NCBI GenBank assembly: GCA_003254925.1
Contig: QANZ01028535.1
Span: forward strand, 1-64,000
Source of the DNA: Chamaecrista fasciculata
Taxonomy: Eukaryota; Streptophyta; Magnoliopsida; Fabales; Fabaceae
Length of the DNA: 64,000 nucleotides
Direction: 5' to 3'
The position numbers and the translations under genes are program-made. Below the pieces are notes generated by a model. The model did not search any database. It saw nothing but the letters and a program-made list of their open reading frames with translations, and had not been told where the DNA came from. Positions 22,705-35,146 of the stretch are shown here, piece after piece. How positions within the stretch are numbered: position 1 is the first letter of the stretch; the number at the start of each line of letters is the position of its first letter.

Positions 22705-23601
22705 GACTTAGATTGAAGGAAAATGTGATTTAAGCAGGATGACTATTTTAGAGGGATGAGAAGGAAGGTGGTTTAATTTGTGAATTGTGACCAGTATCAT
22801 ACGTATACGCACATCGGCACATGCACTGAACGATTGGTTCATCTTTAACAATTAGCTCCAAAATTTGATGGGGTTGATTCTCTTCACAAATATGGCAAAT
22901 ATTATTATTACTGTCCTTATCATCCAGGTGGTTGTGGATTATAATTAACACAATCAAATTATTTCCTCGTCCTTGGTTTCAAAATACCATTATAGCTAGC
23001 TTGGAAAGGTAAATGGGCATGGAGGTACGAAAATAAGCATAATGGAAAATATCTAATTATCTCTCTCTCTCTCTCTCTCCCCCTCTCTCTTTAACGTCTT
23101 TAATTAATTTTAATTAAGCACCACATCGTGATCGATGATACCTGTAATTTAGCTTTGGTAGAAAGGTATGCAATATACGCAGCGTATCGAAAATGGCATA
23201 AAGGACCAAAATAGGTTATCTCTGAACAAGTACTCCATTGAGAAAGCAGTTCGGACTTATTTTGATATTAGAAATGAAGGTGATTGATGAGGTATAATTA
23301 ACGTCACGATCCTGAAAGCAACCTGGTCAACAGTACTATGTATTACTAACGTCGCTTGCTTAGACGACAGCTAAAACCTAAAAGCTATAAGGTATGCAAT
23401 TATGCATATATGGATTAAATAACACTCATCAACTCTATCAACTAACTAAGGTATTATTAATTAAATTGCCATAATCCATCGGCCTTATCATCATAATTCA
23501 TACATATATATATATACACACACAAACCGTGCATGCGTATATGCTTGCCTATGATAATTTGATGAATTGATTATTAAATATATTGTATGTATGATCGATA
23601 G
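22705..23601. other. Upstream region of pectinesterase 1
   Basis: AT-rich with a (CT)n tract near 23061-23080 and a TA/CA-rich tract at about 23505-23523, some 80-100 bases before the ATG, that could supply the TATA function. No other gene. Confidence 0.4.
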
Positions 23602-26600
23602 ATGGGGAATTATGGAGGGTGTAGTACAATATGTGTGTGGTTGATGATGATCATGATGATTATAGCAGGTGTTAATAGTGTGACGGTGTCTCAAGATGGG
23701 AGGGGAGATTATAGAACAATTGGGGAAGCCATAGCAGCAGCTCCAAGTTACAGTGAGATCAAGTACAGAATTAACGTAAGAAGTGGAATCTACAAGGAGC
23801 ATATCATGATACCACATGACAAAACCAATATATTTCTCGTAGGTGATGGTCGTCACTACACAAGGATTGTCGGACGTCGTAGTACCTCTCTATCTTCTCA
23901 CTACACTTTGGCCTCAACCGCCACTATAGGTATTTATTTGTATATGTATGTATATATATATATATATCTACTTATATTTAAGCTAGCCATAGTTGAAATT
24001 TTTTTTGGATTGTTTAGGTAGTTTTTAACCAGATAGATCCAAACAACACAGCTGAAAATTGGGTTGGATATATACTGGTTTGAAAATAGGGAATCAACTA
24101 GTTTATTCAACAAATTAAAAGATGAAAAATTTGAAACATTTTTCCAATTCTTCCATGGTATTTTTCAAGTTAATAAACCTTACATTGAATTATAGTTTTT
24201 AATTAAAAATTGTAAATAGTTTTTTTATTATTTTTTTAATCAATATGAATTATAATACCTAGATTATGAGTGGTTGTTACAATTAGATTCTTATTTATTT
24301 TAAATATTCAACCAAAAATATAATTTGGTTAAATATTAATTTGCAGTTAGAATGTTAGATAATATATGGGTGTCATGCCAGTTATTCATATATAATATAC
24401 TTTCATGAACTTAGTTCATCGTAAATTTTATACCAATTGTACAATTTTATACATGTATTAAATATAATTTATTGTATTATCGCATCATTGTCATCTTATA
24501 TTCTTCATTATATTAAATAAAATTAGTTTCATTTGATAAAAATAATAAATATACTTATAGTAATACAATTTTAAAGAAAAAAAAAACTATTTTTTATATA
24601 ATAATTAGTTTATCAGGAGTAGAGTTGAAGTTATTAGTCTTAAATCTTCCATTACGTGACAAGCTTAGGTGTGGTATGGTTGCTTTATATATTGTACGGA
24701 CGTTTATTCTTTTTTTGGTATGATGCTCATTTAGTCTTTGCTCTCTTGGCATATAATTAATAAAATTATGTGTGAAGTCATAATCAGTTATGAGTTATCC
24801 ATTGATAACAACTAGGCAACAACAATAATTATGTCCTCAAATTTTAGATAAGTTACTTCCACTCTTTTTTTACAGTCGGTTTCATCCATAATATTTTACA
24901 TTTTGGTCAACTTTTTCCTTTGTTTTTACTTTAAACAAATATTAATTAATGACAGAATCTACATGACTAATAATATATAATGTAAAATTGATAAAAAAAA
25001 AAAAAACTCAAATTAAAAAAATAGGATACAGTCTATCGTTTATTTTGCTGAAAGAAATTAGTTAAATAACAAAATTGACCAAAATATAAAACATTAGAGA
25101 CGAAATTGACCATAAAAAAATAGGAACGGAATTAAAAATTAATGTAAAGTTTGATGATGAAATTAGTATTTTAATTTGGATTTATCTAACATGTGCTCTT
25201 AAGGCGCATTTTAAGGTTTCTTCTAATTGGTTAGTAGAGCATCTCATATCTTGAAATCTACGAAAATTCATTTAAAATATAATTTTTAATGTTTAAAAAC
25301 TCATTTGATCAATCAAAATAAATCTTAATATGTGTCTTAAGGGCACATGTTAGAAAGACCCTTTAATTTTACCAAACAACTATAGCTTTCACAATGAATA
25401 TAATAATTTGTTTTTTCAACATCACAGACGATCTAATTATTCCAAATATATATGAGGCAATGATGTTACTTTTGCAAAACTAAATTTACCTTTTTTTTAC
25501 CGGTGAAAATGGATTGTCAATAAGTTCACTTCAATAAAGTATATATAAAAAACATATTAAATTTGGCAAAACAAAAAGCATATTAAAATTAACAATAATG
25601 AAGTAGAAAATGAAAGAAAATACTCACATCCGTGCTTCTAAATATACAGAATCTTAATGAGGAGTGATTGTTGCTTCATTTGATGATAACTAGCTAAACA
25701 AAAAGAGTATACTATTCTGGCCCAAAAAAAAAGAGTATACTATTATATAGTAATAATAAGGAGTTAGATTATGATACAAAGTTTGGTTTAAGGGCATGAA
25801 ATACAATGGATCATCCGTCAATAAAATCATGACACGTGGAATGGTTAGTTATATATAACTAGTGATGTGACTCCATACATAATTTTAATTGGTTAAAAAA
25901 ATAACTTTTTTTTTATTATTTTTCAGTATTAAATTTCCTTATCCTTCCACCTGTTATAATCTTATTGACTGATAACTCATCCCTAAAACAAAGTTTACAT
26001 GATGATAAAGTAATTAAAAAGTGTGTGAACATTTCAGCGATTGACGGAGCGGGGTTTGTGGGCCTGGGAATAGCATTTGTGAATACAGCTGGGCCGAAAG
26101 CGGGCCGAGGAATAGCCTTACTGAACACAGCCGACGAATCAGCCTTCTACAATTGTTCCTTCGAGGGCTTCCAAGACACACTTTGGGCCGCATCGGGCCG
26201 CCAATTCTACCGCGAATGCCACGTGTACGGCTCCGTCGACTTCATCATGGGAAACGCAGCTGCCGTTTTTCAAAAATCCACCTTATACGCCCGCTTCTAT
26301 CCCAAACTCCTCCTCTATACGCCCTTGGTGTTCACGGCCCAATCCCGAAACGACATGAAGCAACCCACGGGTTTCGTGTTTCAGTATTGTCGTTTTACGG
26401 TGTCCCCGAGGAACGCGAGCAGGGAATTATCGGGTGCGGGCGGGGCCATATTAGGAAGGCCGTGGAGGGAGTATTCGAGGGTGGTGATACTACAGTCGTT
26501 TATGGATTCTATCGTGTGTGCTAGAGGGTGGGGAGACATGGAGAATACGCCCACGGATAAAGTGTCGTATATAGAGTTTAAGAATGAAGGGCCAGGATCA

Positions 26601-26744
26601 AGTACACGTGGCAGAGTGAGGTGGCCTGGTGTTATAGATGTGCATGATGAGAAGCAGGTTGGACTTTTTGCAGTGTCTCAGTTTCTAAAGGGTGATGATT
26701 GGATTCCTACAACTGGGGTTCCATACCTTGGTGGAATCTTATAA
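23602..26744 (+). CDS. Secreted pectin methylesterase, tandem copy 1 (no inhibitor pro-domain)
   Basis: Exons 23602-23929 and 26038-26744 (phase 1) give 344 residues. Residues 1-26 form a signal peptide and the catalytic beta-helix follows directly, so this is a type-2 PME without a PMEI domain. Conserved elements are GIYKEHI, FQDTLWA (Gln155, Asp156), VDFIMG (Asp177) and LGRPW (Arg250). By family knowledge Asp156 and Asp177 are acid/base and nucleophile, and Arg250 orients the nucleophile. The first conserved Gln (of QAVAL) is replaced by Arg133 in GRGIALL, and the canonical DFIFG is DFIMG. The family removes methyl groups from cell-wall homogalacturonan, so activity here may be altered. The 2.1-kb intron holds MITE-like repeats. 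It forms a tandem pair with the gene at 30936-34197. Confidence 0.93.
24885..25178. repeat. Fold-back repeat in intron of pectinesterase 1
   Basis: 'ttttacattttggtcaa' near the left is mirrored by 'ttgaccaaaatataaaa' near the right. The terminal block around 'gatgaaattagtatttt' also occurs at 43609-43850, and a similar block in reverse at 52660. Ends are approximate. Confidence 0.45.
25185..25354. mobile_element. 170-bp MITE in intron of pectinesterase 1
   Basis: TCTAACATGTGCTCTTAAG at the left and the reverse complement of the right end (TCTAACATGTGCCCTTAAG) form inverted repeats, with weaker similarity continuing for about 25 more bases. No clear target duplication. Confidence 0.65.
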
Positions 26745-27491
26745 TTTATAACTTCATTAATAATATTATTGTTATTTATATAATACCTGTGAATCTGTGA
26801 TGTACGTGTTCAATTGATATATATGTTTTTATTATACGGAGAACATTCTCCCAATAAGTATATAACTAACGTCGTCCTCAATGTATGCTGGACATCCTAA
26901 TTTATTTTCTGTGTCTTCTTTTTTATTTCTCTTCTTATATTGTTAAGTCAGTTAACCCACAGTGAGCAAATTAAATTAGTAAGTAACCTGCTGGATGCCT
27001 TCTTCCATTTTCCTGTTTTTTTTTTCCCTTCTTCTTTAAGTTTAAGCACACATATCATAGGGCTAGCAAGGAACTAATAAGGTTTATAACTAGCTTTCCT
27101 ATTTTACTGCTATACCGATACGTATACTCCCAAGTCCCATCCCATACACATATATACCAGGAGTTTTATTGCAGATGAAATTCCCTAATTAATCTACCTT
27201 CCTTTTATTTTTTTTTTGGCCAAAATTAATCTACCTTCCTTTGTAACGCTTATTTAACTTAAATCCGCTTTACTAACATGGAGTTTATCTAAGTGATAGC
27301 GGTCTGTTATTCTTTAAACAAGGTTTGGATTCAAGATATTATGAATACACTTAGAATTATTGGTAGTCTCTTCTATTATATAATTAGATTGATAACGTGG
27401 ATCAAATTCGAATTAATTAGAGATTTCAAAATTTGACAATAAAAATGAAATTTACCAGATAACCAAAAAAAACTTATATATATAAATATAT
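26745..27491. other. Intergenic, 3' flank of pectinesterase 1
   Basis: AT-rich. The first part should be the 3' UTR. No ORF or RNA gene seen. Confidence 0.5.
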
Positions 27492-27500
27492 AAGTTTTTA

Positions 27501-27721
27501 GGATAAAACTTACATCAAGTTCCCTACATCCTTGCTATCAAGTTCCATCAATCATAAGTCTTGATTACATTCTCTCTCTTCAATGATTGGTCATGTAAAA
27601 AGTGGTGTTTAATATTCTCTCTCTATTATGATTGGTTATATATAAAATTTTTGCTACGTGTCAAATGTTGATTGGAGAACTTGATAGCAAGGATGTAGAG
27701 GACTTGATGTAAGTTTTGCCC
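27501..27721. mobile_element. 221-bp Mutator-like MITE with 9-bp target duplication
   Basis: The arms 27501-27543 and 27679-27721 are near-perfect inverted repeats (ACTTACATCAAG..CCTTGCTATCAAGTT). AAGTTTTTA flanks both sides (27492-27500, 27722-27730), a perfect 9-bp duplication as expected of Mutator-like elements. A diverged relative may be the MITE at 50893-51303, which shares 'atgattggt' and 'cacgtgtc'-like blocks in inverted order. Confidence 0.85.
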
Positions 27722-27730
27722 AAGTTTTTA

Positions 27731-28655
27731 TATATGGGCCTTTCATATGTATTATGATAAGGAATAGTTAGACTGACTTTGACGCATCTCTTAAAATCGA
27801 TCTGAGCCCTCCCATTCTCGCAGTTGGTCCAAATTTGAGCAAAATTATCATACCATTTGATGGGAATAAATTTAACTGTAGGAGATGAAATCATTAATAT
27901 GGACTTGTCCTTAATCTTGAATGGAGCTAAAATTTTCAAATCACAAGATCCAAAAAGTTTACAAGATGAAGTGTTCAGATTTAAGCTAAGAAAAGGACTA
28001 AAGTTATACAAAAGAGGGACCATATATATGTTATGAAAATATGTTTGACATATATATAGCCAAAATATTCACTAATTAGTCCATTAGTAAATATTACAAA
28101 ATAGTCTTTAAACATAATTACAAAACAGCCTGTTTAACAAACAAACTTCATATATATATTAGTAATGCAATGAGATAATTACTAATACTCTTCGGACGTG
28201 GCTTGGGATTTTTAGCTCAGTCTCAAAAGACTTGTGGATAATCCAACCCATCATAGATTATCACATCTGATCTAATATGAACCCGACCCATTCTTATTAT
28301 GACTTATGATAAATTTATTATTTATCAATAAATATAAATATTAATGTTACATTGCAATTGCAATCTCATCCTGGGAGCATCCCACGGACTGAGTTCGTGT
28401 TACAGTTGTCAGGGACTTGGAACATATTATTTTTGTAATTTAATAACAAACAAACAGTATTTTTGGCATGTAAATGCAAAGTTTTCAAAGAGTGGAAAAA
28501 TTCCTTTGTGTACGGGACGTGTATAAACATGCAACGTCTCATTTATACTGTGGAATCTAATTTGGAGCCTTGAGGTCCACTTTCCTTTTTTTTTTTTTGG
28601 CCTGATTGAGGTCCACTTTCTGTTTCCCTTGTCCGACCAAAAGCACTCACAAAAT
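27731..28655. other. Intergenic, AT-rich
   Basis: No gene, RNA or clear repeat boundary seen. Confidence 0.4.
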
Positions 28656-28659
28656 CTAT

Positions 28660-28998
28660 GAAGCATGGACACTTCATTCTGAGGGCGTGTCACCGTGTCA
28701 GACACGTGTCCGTGTCCGACACCCGTACGACACTCACACGATACATATTCATAAGTTTCATAATATAAAACTAATTTTTTGTGACTTTAGCATGACAAAC
28801 AATATAAAAATAATAATACATATGACATATATTACGAATGAATATTATAATTTTCAAGGTTCTCATCAAAATTTGTGGATTTTTAATTATTTATATATAT
28901 AAATATATGCCGTGTCATGTCATGTAAATTTAAGAATTTGACGTGTCGGTGTGTCCGTGTCCGTGTCGTGTCTTGTGTCCGTGTCAGTGTCGAGCACA
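28660..28998. repeat. TIR-like element with CCGTGTC-type sub-repeats
   Basis: The left arm is built of repeated GTGTCCGTGTCCGACAC-like blocks (28688-28735) and the right arm of their complement (28940-28990), around an AT-rich centre. The outermost ends align poorly, so boundaries and class are uncertain. Confidence 0.45.
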
Positions 28999-30935
28999 AA
29001 ATGCTCATCAATGAAGAAAAGGGGAATTTTATTTGTCCTTCTTTTCTTATGGTTCGTTAAAACTGATCATAGGATTTCGTCTTTACTACTCAGTTATTGG
29101 CACTGTGATTGAAATACCTTTTTCACGTGCAACACGTACGTGGTATATAAATATATATACACTACACACACATATACTCTAACTGCGTTACTGTCATTTC
29201 TTCAAATTAATCTGATCCCAACAATAGTACTTAACGTTCATATATATACACAACAAATTAATTATGGACCAGGTCACTGGTTGACTTCATCAATGAAGAC
29301 GAAAAATCGTAAAATTTTGAGAAAACAAAACAAACATATAAAAGGAATGGCCTCACCATAAATGAAGCTTATGATCATAGTTAACTTATACATATTGATA
29401 TATACCCACTCTTGCGCTAATCACCGAAAAAAATACCTATTCTTGCGCTTATCTTCTATATAAGGTTTTTCACTAATTATAAAACATTCAATCTCAATGA
29501 TTCAAATTTCACCCAACGAAGAGGAAATGTCAGAGATCCCAATAAATGAAGACTATGCAAAAAATCCAAGTAACATTTCATCTAGACGCAAATTTTACTA
29601 TTTAAATATGTGTATATTAAGATGTTAATTAACTTGTCAATTTATAAGTTACAATAATTAGGTGAGTAAAGAACTCAATCTGGTACTCGGAGACTTTTTA
29701 TGTAAGTTTCTAATATTGTTATCAAAATTTATCTCTGAGATCCCGTTATCTCATCTGGTGGTTAAGATTATTGTTTTCATGCAAATAGCAATGTCACTTC
29801 ACGTGGTGGTTACATTTATGATTTTAGCTACTTACATTATACTTGCAAATGTCGTTGAACAATCAAACTAACTAACTAACTTGTGTGTCTTTGATTAATT
29901 AGTAGGATCTCTTGTTCATTTTCCAGATGCCAATATTGCATTTCGGATTTCTGCAGGTAGAAAAATAATTAGCTAGGCAGCGAAATTTTAAATCTTAGCA
30001 AACATCTCAGAGATTTCAATTGGAACGTGCAAAAAATTAACAAAAAAAAAAAAGAAAATTCGTTTTAGTAAATAAATGGGCCCGATTCTTAATTAAAACA
30101 ACAAAAAATGGTCCCAGCAAAACTACTAAAGCCATATTGTGAGTACAGTCAATAAAAATAATATTGAGAGAACATATTTACATTAATACTATTGAAAAAA
30201 CAATTAATTAAAAGAAAAGAAAAACATATATAATTAGAAAACTTACCCTATTAAAGAGGAAGAGAAGCAGAGAAGAGAATAAGATGTAGAGGGGAAAGTT
30301 TCATAAAGTGTTCCTCTCTTGACCATTATACATTATCTACTTGGAAAGGGAAATATTTCTATTTTTTCATGTTATTTCCCTACATAATACATATCAACCC
30401 TAAAATATTTACTGTACTGTACATATATACTTAAAGTAAATTTTGCTTAATTAAAAATTAAACTTCACCTTAATTAATAAGATTACACATTATAACGATT
30501 GATAATTACAAAAGTAGCCCAAATGCGTCAACATTGCTTCCATTTCCCTCTGTTTGTAGCGTGGCAAACAGCCACTTTTCTAAAGTTAGTGGGCAATATT
30601 AAATGGTGACCATCAAGTATGTAATAGCAAACGTTGAATCACTAGGCACCCCAATATGGGATCTTGGTATTTTTTCTCCTTTCCCATTCTGTCAACTTAA
30701 TCAAAATGTTCACATAAAGGAAAAAGAAAATAATGAGTAATGACAAAATTAACCACACACAATCACAGAAAATTAACTTTGAAAACGCCGGATCAAGAAT
30801 ACATATAGCTAGGTAGGTATAAGTGCCCACCAAATTAATTTGACCATATATCTCCTTAGCTTTGTGAGAGATCATTATATTATATTGTAGCTAGCATATA
30901 GCTAATAAGGCCATTATATTGTGATCGATGATCAT
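28999..30935. other. Intergenic, upstream of pectinesterase 2
   Basis: AT-rich with no supported gene. The last several hundred bases should hold the promoter of pectinesterase 2. No convincing TATA choice could be made. Confidence 0.4.
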
Positions 30936-33900
30936 ATGGCTAAGTTGAGAAGCATATTGTTGGTGATAATAATGTGTTGTTGGTGTTATGATGATGGTTT
31001 TGCAGAGACAGTAATAGTGTCGAAGGATGGGAGAGGAGATTACACAAGTATAAGGGAAGCCATTAACAAAGCTCCAAGCTTTATTGGGAAGGAGAAGAAA
31101 CACAGAATCTACGTGGCAGCAGGAGTGTACGAGGAATATATTGTAATCCCACGTGAGAAGACTAATATAGTGCTTATTGGAAGTGGGAGGAAGAACACTA
31201 AGATTGTTGGGGATCGTAGTGCTTCTGATACTACCGTCGATCAAACTGCCACACTAGGTATTAATTTCTTGAATTATTAATTAGTTTAATTAATTTAATT
31301 TGTCCTATATAGATAGAAACTTATTAATTTGCTTTATCCAGATCTTATTTTCTTTTGCCATTAAATTTCTTAGTATAAATTTGGCACTACTGGTCGATGC
31401 ATGCGTATGTATGTTTTCTGCCGGAATTACAATCAAAATGACAAATAAGCAAAGGCATTAGACATATATAATATTACAATTTTGTTTTCTTCTTCATCAT
31501 AACTTACCAATTTCGTGAGTTCCCGTTTTTTTTAAGAAAAAGAAATCTAAAGTCTTACCTAGACAGTATTAAGTCATAGATTGTTTGGATGAACATCATT
31601 CTAGATATTTTTAATATATCTAAATTTTTTAAGGTATTATTATAAAAACATTTATTTTAAATTTATTGATACGATTAATTATAAGTGAATCGAGATCAAC
31701 TAAATTTTGTTTATATGAGATCATATAAATTATGAAATTTTCTATAACATAAATATAATATAATATAATATAATATATAGTAAATAAAACCAATATTGTT
31801 CAGAATTTTTAAAATTGTCACTAAATAAATTTAGAGTAAAATAATGCTCTAATTCTTGAAATATAACAAATTTATCAATTTAAAAGTATATACAATTACA
31901 ATAAATTTAAATTTTTTATTAATATATTAATTAAAATTTAACAGCACACACATATATATATATANNNNNNNNNNNNNNNNNNNNNNNNNNNNNNNNNNNN
32001 NNNNNNNNNNNNNNNNNNNNNNNNNNNNNNNNNNNNNNNNNNNNNNNNNNNNNNNNNNNNNNNNNNNNNNNNNNNNNNNNNNNNNNNNNNNNNNNNNNNN
32101 NNNNNNNNNNNNNNNNNNNNNNNNNNNNNNNNNNNNNNNNNNNNNNNNNNNNNNNNNNNNNNNNNNNNNNNNNNNNNNNNNNNNNNNNNNNNNNNNNNNN
32201 NNNNNNNNNNNNNNNNNNNNNNNNNNNNNNNNNNNNNNNNNNNNNNNNNNNNNNNNNNNNNNNNNNNNNNNNNNNNNNNNNNNNNNNNNNNNNNNNNNNN
32301 NNNNNNNNNNNNNNNNNNNNNNNNNNNNNNNNNNNNNNNNNNNNNNNNNNNNNNNNNNNNNNNNNNNNNNNNNNNNNNNNNNNNNNNNNNNNNNNNNNNN
32401 NNNNNNNNNNNNNNNNNNNNNNNNNNNNNNNNNNNNNNNNNNNNNNNNNNNNNNNNNNNNNNNNNNNNNNNNNNNNNNNNNNNNNNNNNNNNNNNNNNNN
32501 NNNNNNNNNNNNNNNNNNNNNNNNNNNNNNNNNNNNNNNNNNNNNNNNNNNNNNNNNNNNNNNNNNNNNNNNNNNNNNNNNNNNNNNNNNNNNNNNNNNN
32601 NNNNNNNNNNNNNNNNNNNNNNNNNNNNNNNNNNNNNNNNNNNNNNNNNNNNNNNNNNNNNNNNNNNNNNNNNNNNNNNNNNNNNNNNNNNNNNNNNNNN
32701 NNNNNNNNNNNNNNNNNNNNNNNNNNNNNNNNNNNNNNNNNNNNNNNNNNNNNNNNNNNNNNNNNNNNNNNNNNNNNNNNNNNNNNNNNNNNNNNNNNNN
32801 NNNNNNNNNNNNNNNNNNNNNNNNNNNNNNNNNNNNNNNNNNNNNNNNNNNNNNNNNNNNNNNNNNNNNNNNNNNNNNNNNNNNNNNNNNNNNNNNNNNN
32901 NNNNNNNNNNNNNNNNNNNNNNNNNNNNNNNATATGATTTTTTTTTTTTTTTAAGTAGAATTCGTTTATCACTTGAAAAGATACTACAAGCATGCATCCA
33001 ACAATGAAACCTCAATCAAATAAAAAGATAATAAAACCCAACCATAAGAGAACATCTCTTATATTCGATTAAAAAAATTGATTGAATTCATATCAGTTTT
33101 TATAAATAAAGAAGAATTTGGAAATACATATAGGAAAAAAAAACAAAAAAACAAATCCTTCTTCTCTTTGCGAAGAACAATCTTCTTTGGTATTTGATTT
33201 TTAGGTAAATTATACTTTGATCTCTTGTGATTTGGTTATTTTAGTACTTTGTGGTTTAAAAAGTGTCACTTTGATATTCTTTTGGAGTTATTTTGTAATT
33301 TTAACCATAAGAAATTTTGCAAAAATTACAAATATGTCCCTGGATACATATTATTTAGGGATGAAAATGAAAACTATAAAAAATTTTGAGACTATTTTGC
33401 AATTATATGTTGTGTCTTATATTTTTGAAAAATGATGTTTTGAGGTCCAAAATTTTTTATAATTTTGATTTTAGTGATGATTATTGATTAATGTTGAATG
33501 GGAGTGAACAGTGGTAGACGGGACAGGATTCGTGGCCCAAAACATGGGGATATTAAACATAGCAGGAAGCAAATCAGGCCCAGGAGTAGCCGTGCTCAAC
33601 AAAGCCACCAACACTGCTTTTTACAAATGCTCCATCGAAGGCCACCAAGACACTCTGTGGGCTTTATCGGGCCGTCAATTCTACAGAGACTGCGACATCT
33701 ACGGCACCGTGGATTTCATAATGGGAGACGCCGCCGCTCTCTTCCAACGCTGCAACCTCTTCGCTCGCGTCAAGGACTTCGTCACTTTCACCGCTCAATC
33801 TCGAGGCTCAGCCACCGACCCCACCGGCTTCGTCTTCCAGTTCTGCCGCTTTTCCCTCTCACCGGAGGAATCAGGCCGTAGATCCGAGATCAAACGGGCC

Positions 33901-34197
33901 ACGTTGGGCCGGCCGTGGAGAGAATACGCAAGAGTGGTGATAATGGAATCGTACTTGGAGTCGCTGATTGATCCCATGGGATGGGAAGTGTACGATTCTT
34001 CGGTGCCGACGGATAAGGTGAGTTATATTGAGTATGGGAATAAAGGAGATGGGGCTAAGACTAGTGGGAGAGTTAAGTGGCCTGGGGTTACGCTTGTCTA
34101 TGAGAGTCAGGAGGTTGTGCCTTTTACTGCTTCTAATTTCATTGGTGCTGATGATTGGCTTCCCGTCACTTCTATTCCTTATCATCCTGGACTCTAG
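30936..34197 (+). CDS. Secreted pectin methylesterase, tandem copy 2 (no inhibitor pro-domain)
   Basis: Exons 30936-31257 and 33512-34197 (phase 1, same intron position as copy 1) give 335 residues. The frame is open from 30921, but that codon is GTG; the first ATG is 30936. Residues 1 to about 23 are a signal peptide. Conserved elements are GVYEEYI, HQDTLWA (Gln153, Asp154), VDFIMG (Asp175) and LGRPW (Arg241). The position of the first catalytic-site Gln is Pro131 (SGPGVAVL). The shared intron position, DFIMG variant, loss of the Gln and absence of a pro-domain show that the two genes arose by tandem duplication. The intron contains a 967-base assembly gap and a half copy of a palindromic repeat ending about 80 bases before exon 2. 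Confidence 0.93.
31965..32931. other. Assembly gap (967 N)
   Basis: Unknown bases within the intron of pectinesterase 2, starting at a (TA)n tract. The true length may differ. Confidence 0.99.
33203..33430. repeat. Half copy of the 'ctttggtaccctgtgg' palindrome family
   Basis: Runs parallel to the left arm and centre of the palindrome at 51829-52256 (aggtaaatta, actttgtggttt, ggagttattttgtaattttaacca, tccctggatacatatta) but lacks the right arm. It lies in the intron of pectinesterase 2. Confidence 0.7.
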
Positions 34198-34497
34198 CAA
34201 CTCACCTCCATCTCCATCTCTCTATTGTTTCTTCATTCTATTCTTCTTCCAACGTAAAACTTAATTGTTGCCTGTAACGCCCTTCACCCAGGGCCGTTAT
34301 AACTATCTTATTCATGTAACTAATTTCTGTTTCCCTAATTAATACTCCTATTCCATGTAATGCTAATAAAACTCTTCATCTCCTTAATTCCTATTATCCT
34401 ATATAATTACAATACTGCATCGCAATTTCTCATTTCCTAATTTTTACCTAAGTTTAGCGTTGAGAGGTGACAAATACAGATTCAAATAGCTATATAT

Positions 34498-35141
34498 TGT
34501 AGACCTTATTTAGAAGTCATTCACGAGTGGGTAGCCAACGAGAAGACATTAAGAGGCACAAGATAGCTCTTGCGCCGTCATGTGGGCCGCCGGCCCAAAT
34601 TAGGTCTTCTCGCAGCGCACGTATCTGAGAGGTGTATGACGTCAGCATGGAAGCTTCAACGCGATTTTAGGCTATACGTTACTTGGGTCGCCGGCCCAAG
34701 TGAAGAGAGTCCCACGGCGCACGCAAGTTAAAGGGTAAAGATATGTTTTGGACGGTCAGGATTCAAGATATCAAGATACAGCGAAGAAATTCCGGATATT
34801 TCGTTGTGCCGCAGATCTGAGCCGCCGGCGCATCCAACGACCCAAGGAAAATTTGTTCCTTGACTTGTGGACCAAGTCGACTACTCAGGCCTATAAATAG
34901 AACTCGACTTTCTCATTTGTATACGATCAGAATACGATCTGATGATCCCGACATTTGTACTCTCTCTTCTCTTTTAATAATATTGGAAATGCTGCCCGGA
35001 GACGTAGACATAATTGGCTGAAGTCCATGATCAAATCTTGTGTGTTTTTTTTTCCTCCTTATTATTTCTTTTCTTAGTTGATCGATAATATTCAATACGT
35101 TTGGGTGAGATATTCTGTATCCCGCATATATCCCCACAACA
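34498..35141 (+). mobile_element. Solo LTR, 644 bp
   Basis: It begins TGTAGACC and ends CCCCACAACA, and is flanked on both sides by TATAT (34493-34497, 35142-35146), a perfect 5-bp duplication. An internal TATA box (CCTATAAATAGAAC, near 34890) fixes the orientation as plus. No primer-binding site or interior is attached, so it is the product of LTR-LTR recombination. It lies 300 bp downstream of the pectinesterase 2 stop codon. Superfamily not determined. Confidence 0.85.
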
Positions 35142-35146
35142 TATAT

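Noticed and set aside
29740..29830. SINE-like A box ('tcatctggtggttaagatt')
   Set aside because: No B box at the right distance, no tail and no target duplication.
30921..30935. Upstream start for pectinesterase 2
   Set aside because: The codon is GTG; the first ATG, with a proper signal peptide, is at 30936.
31927..33015. Long minus-strand ORFs across the N run
   Set aside because: Open only because N codons were not treated as stops.
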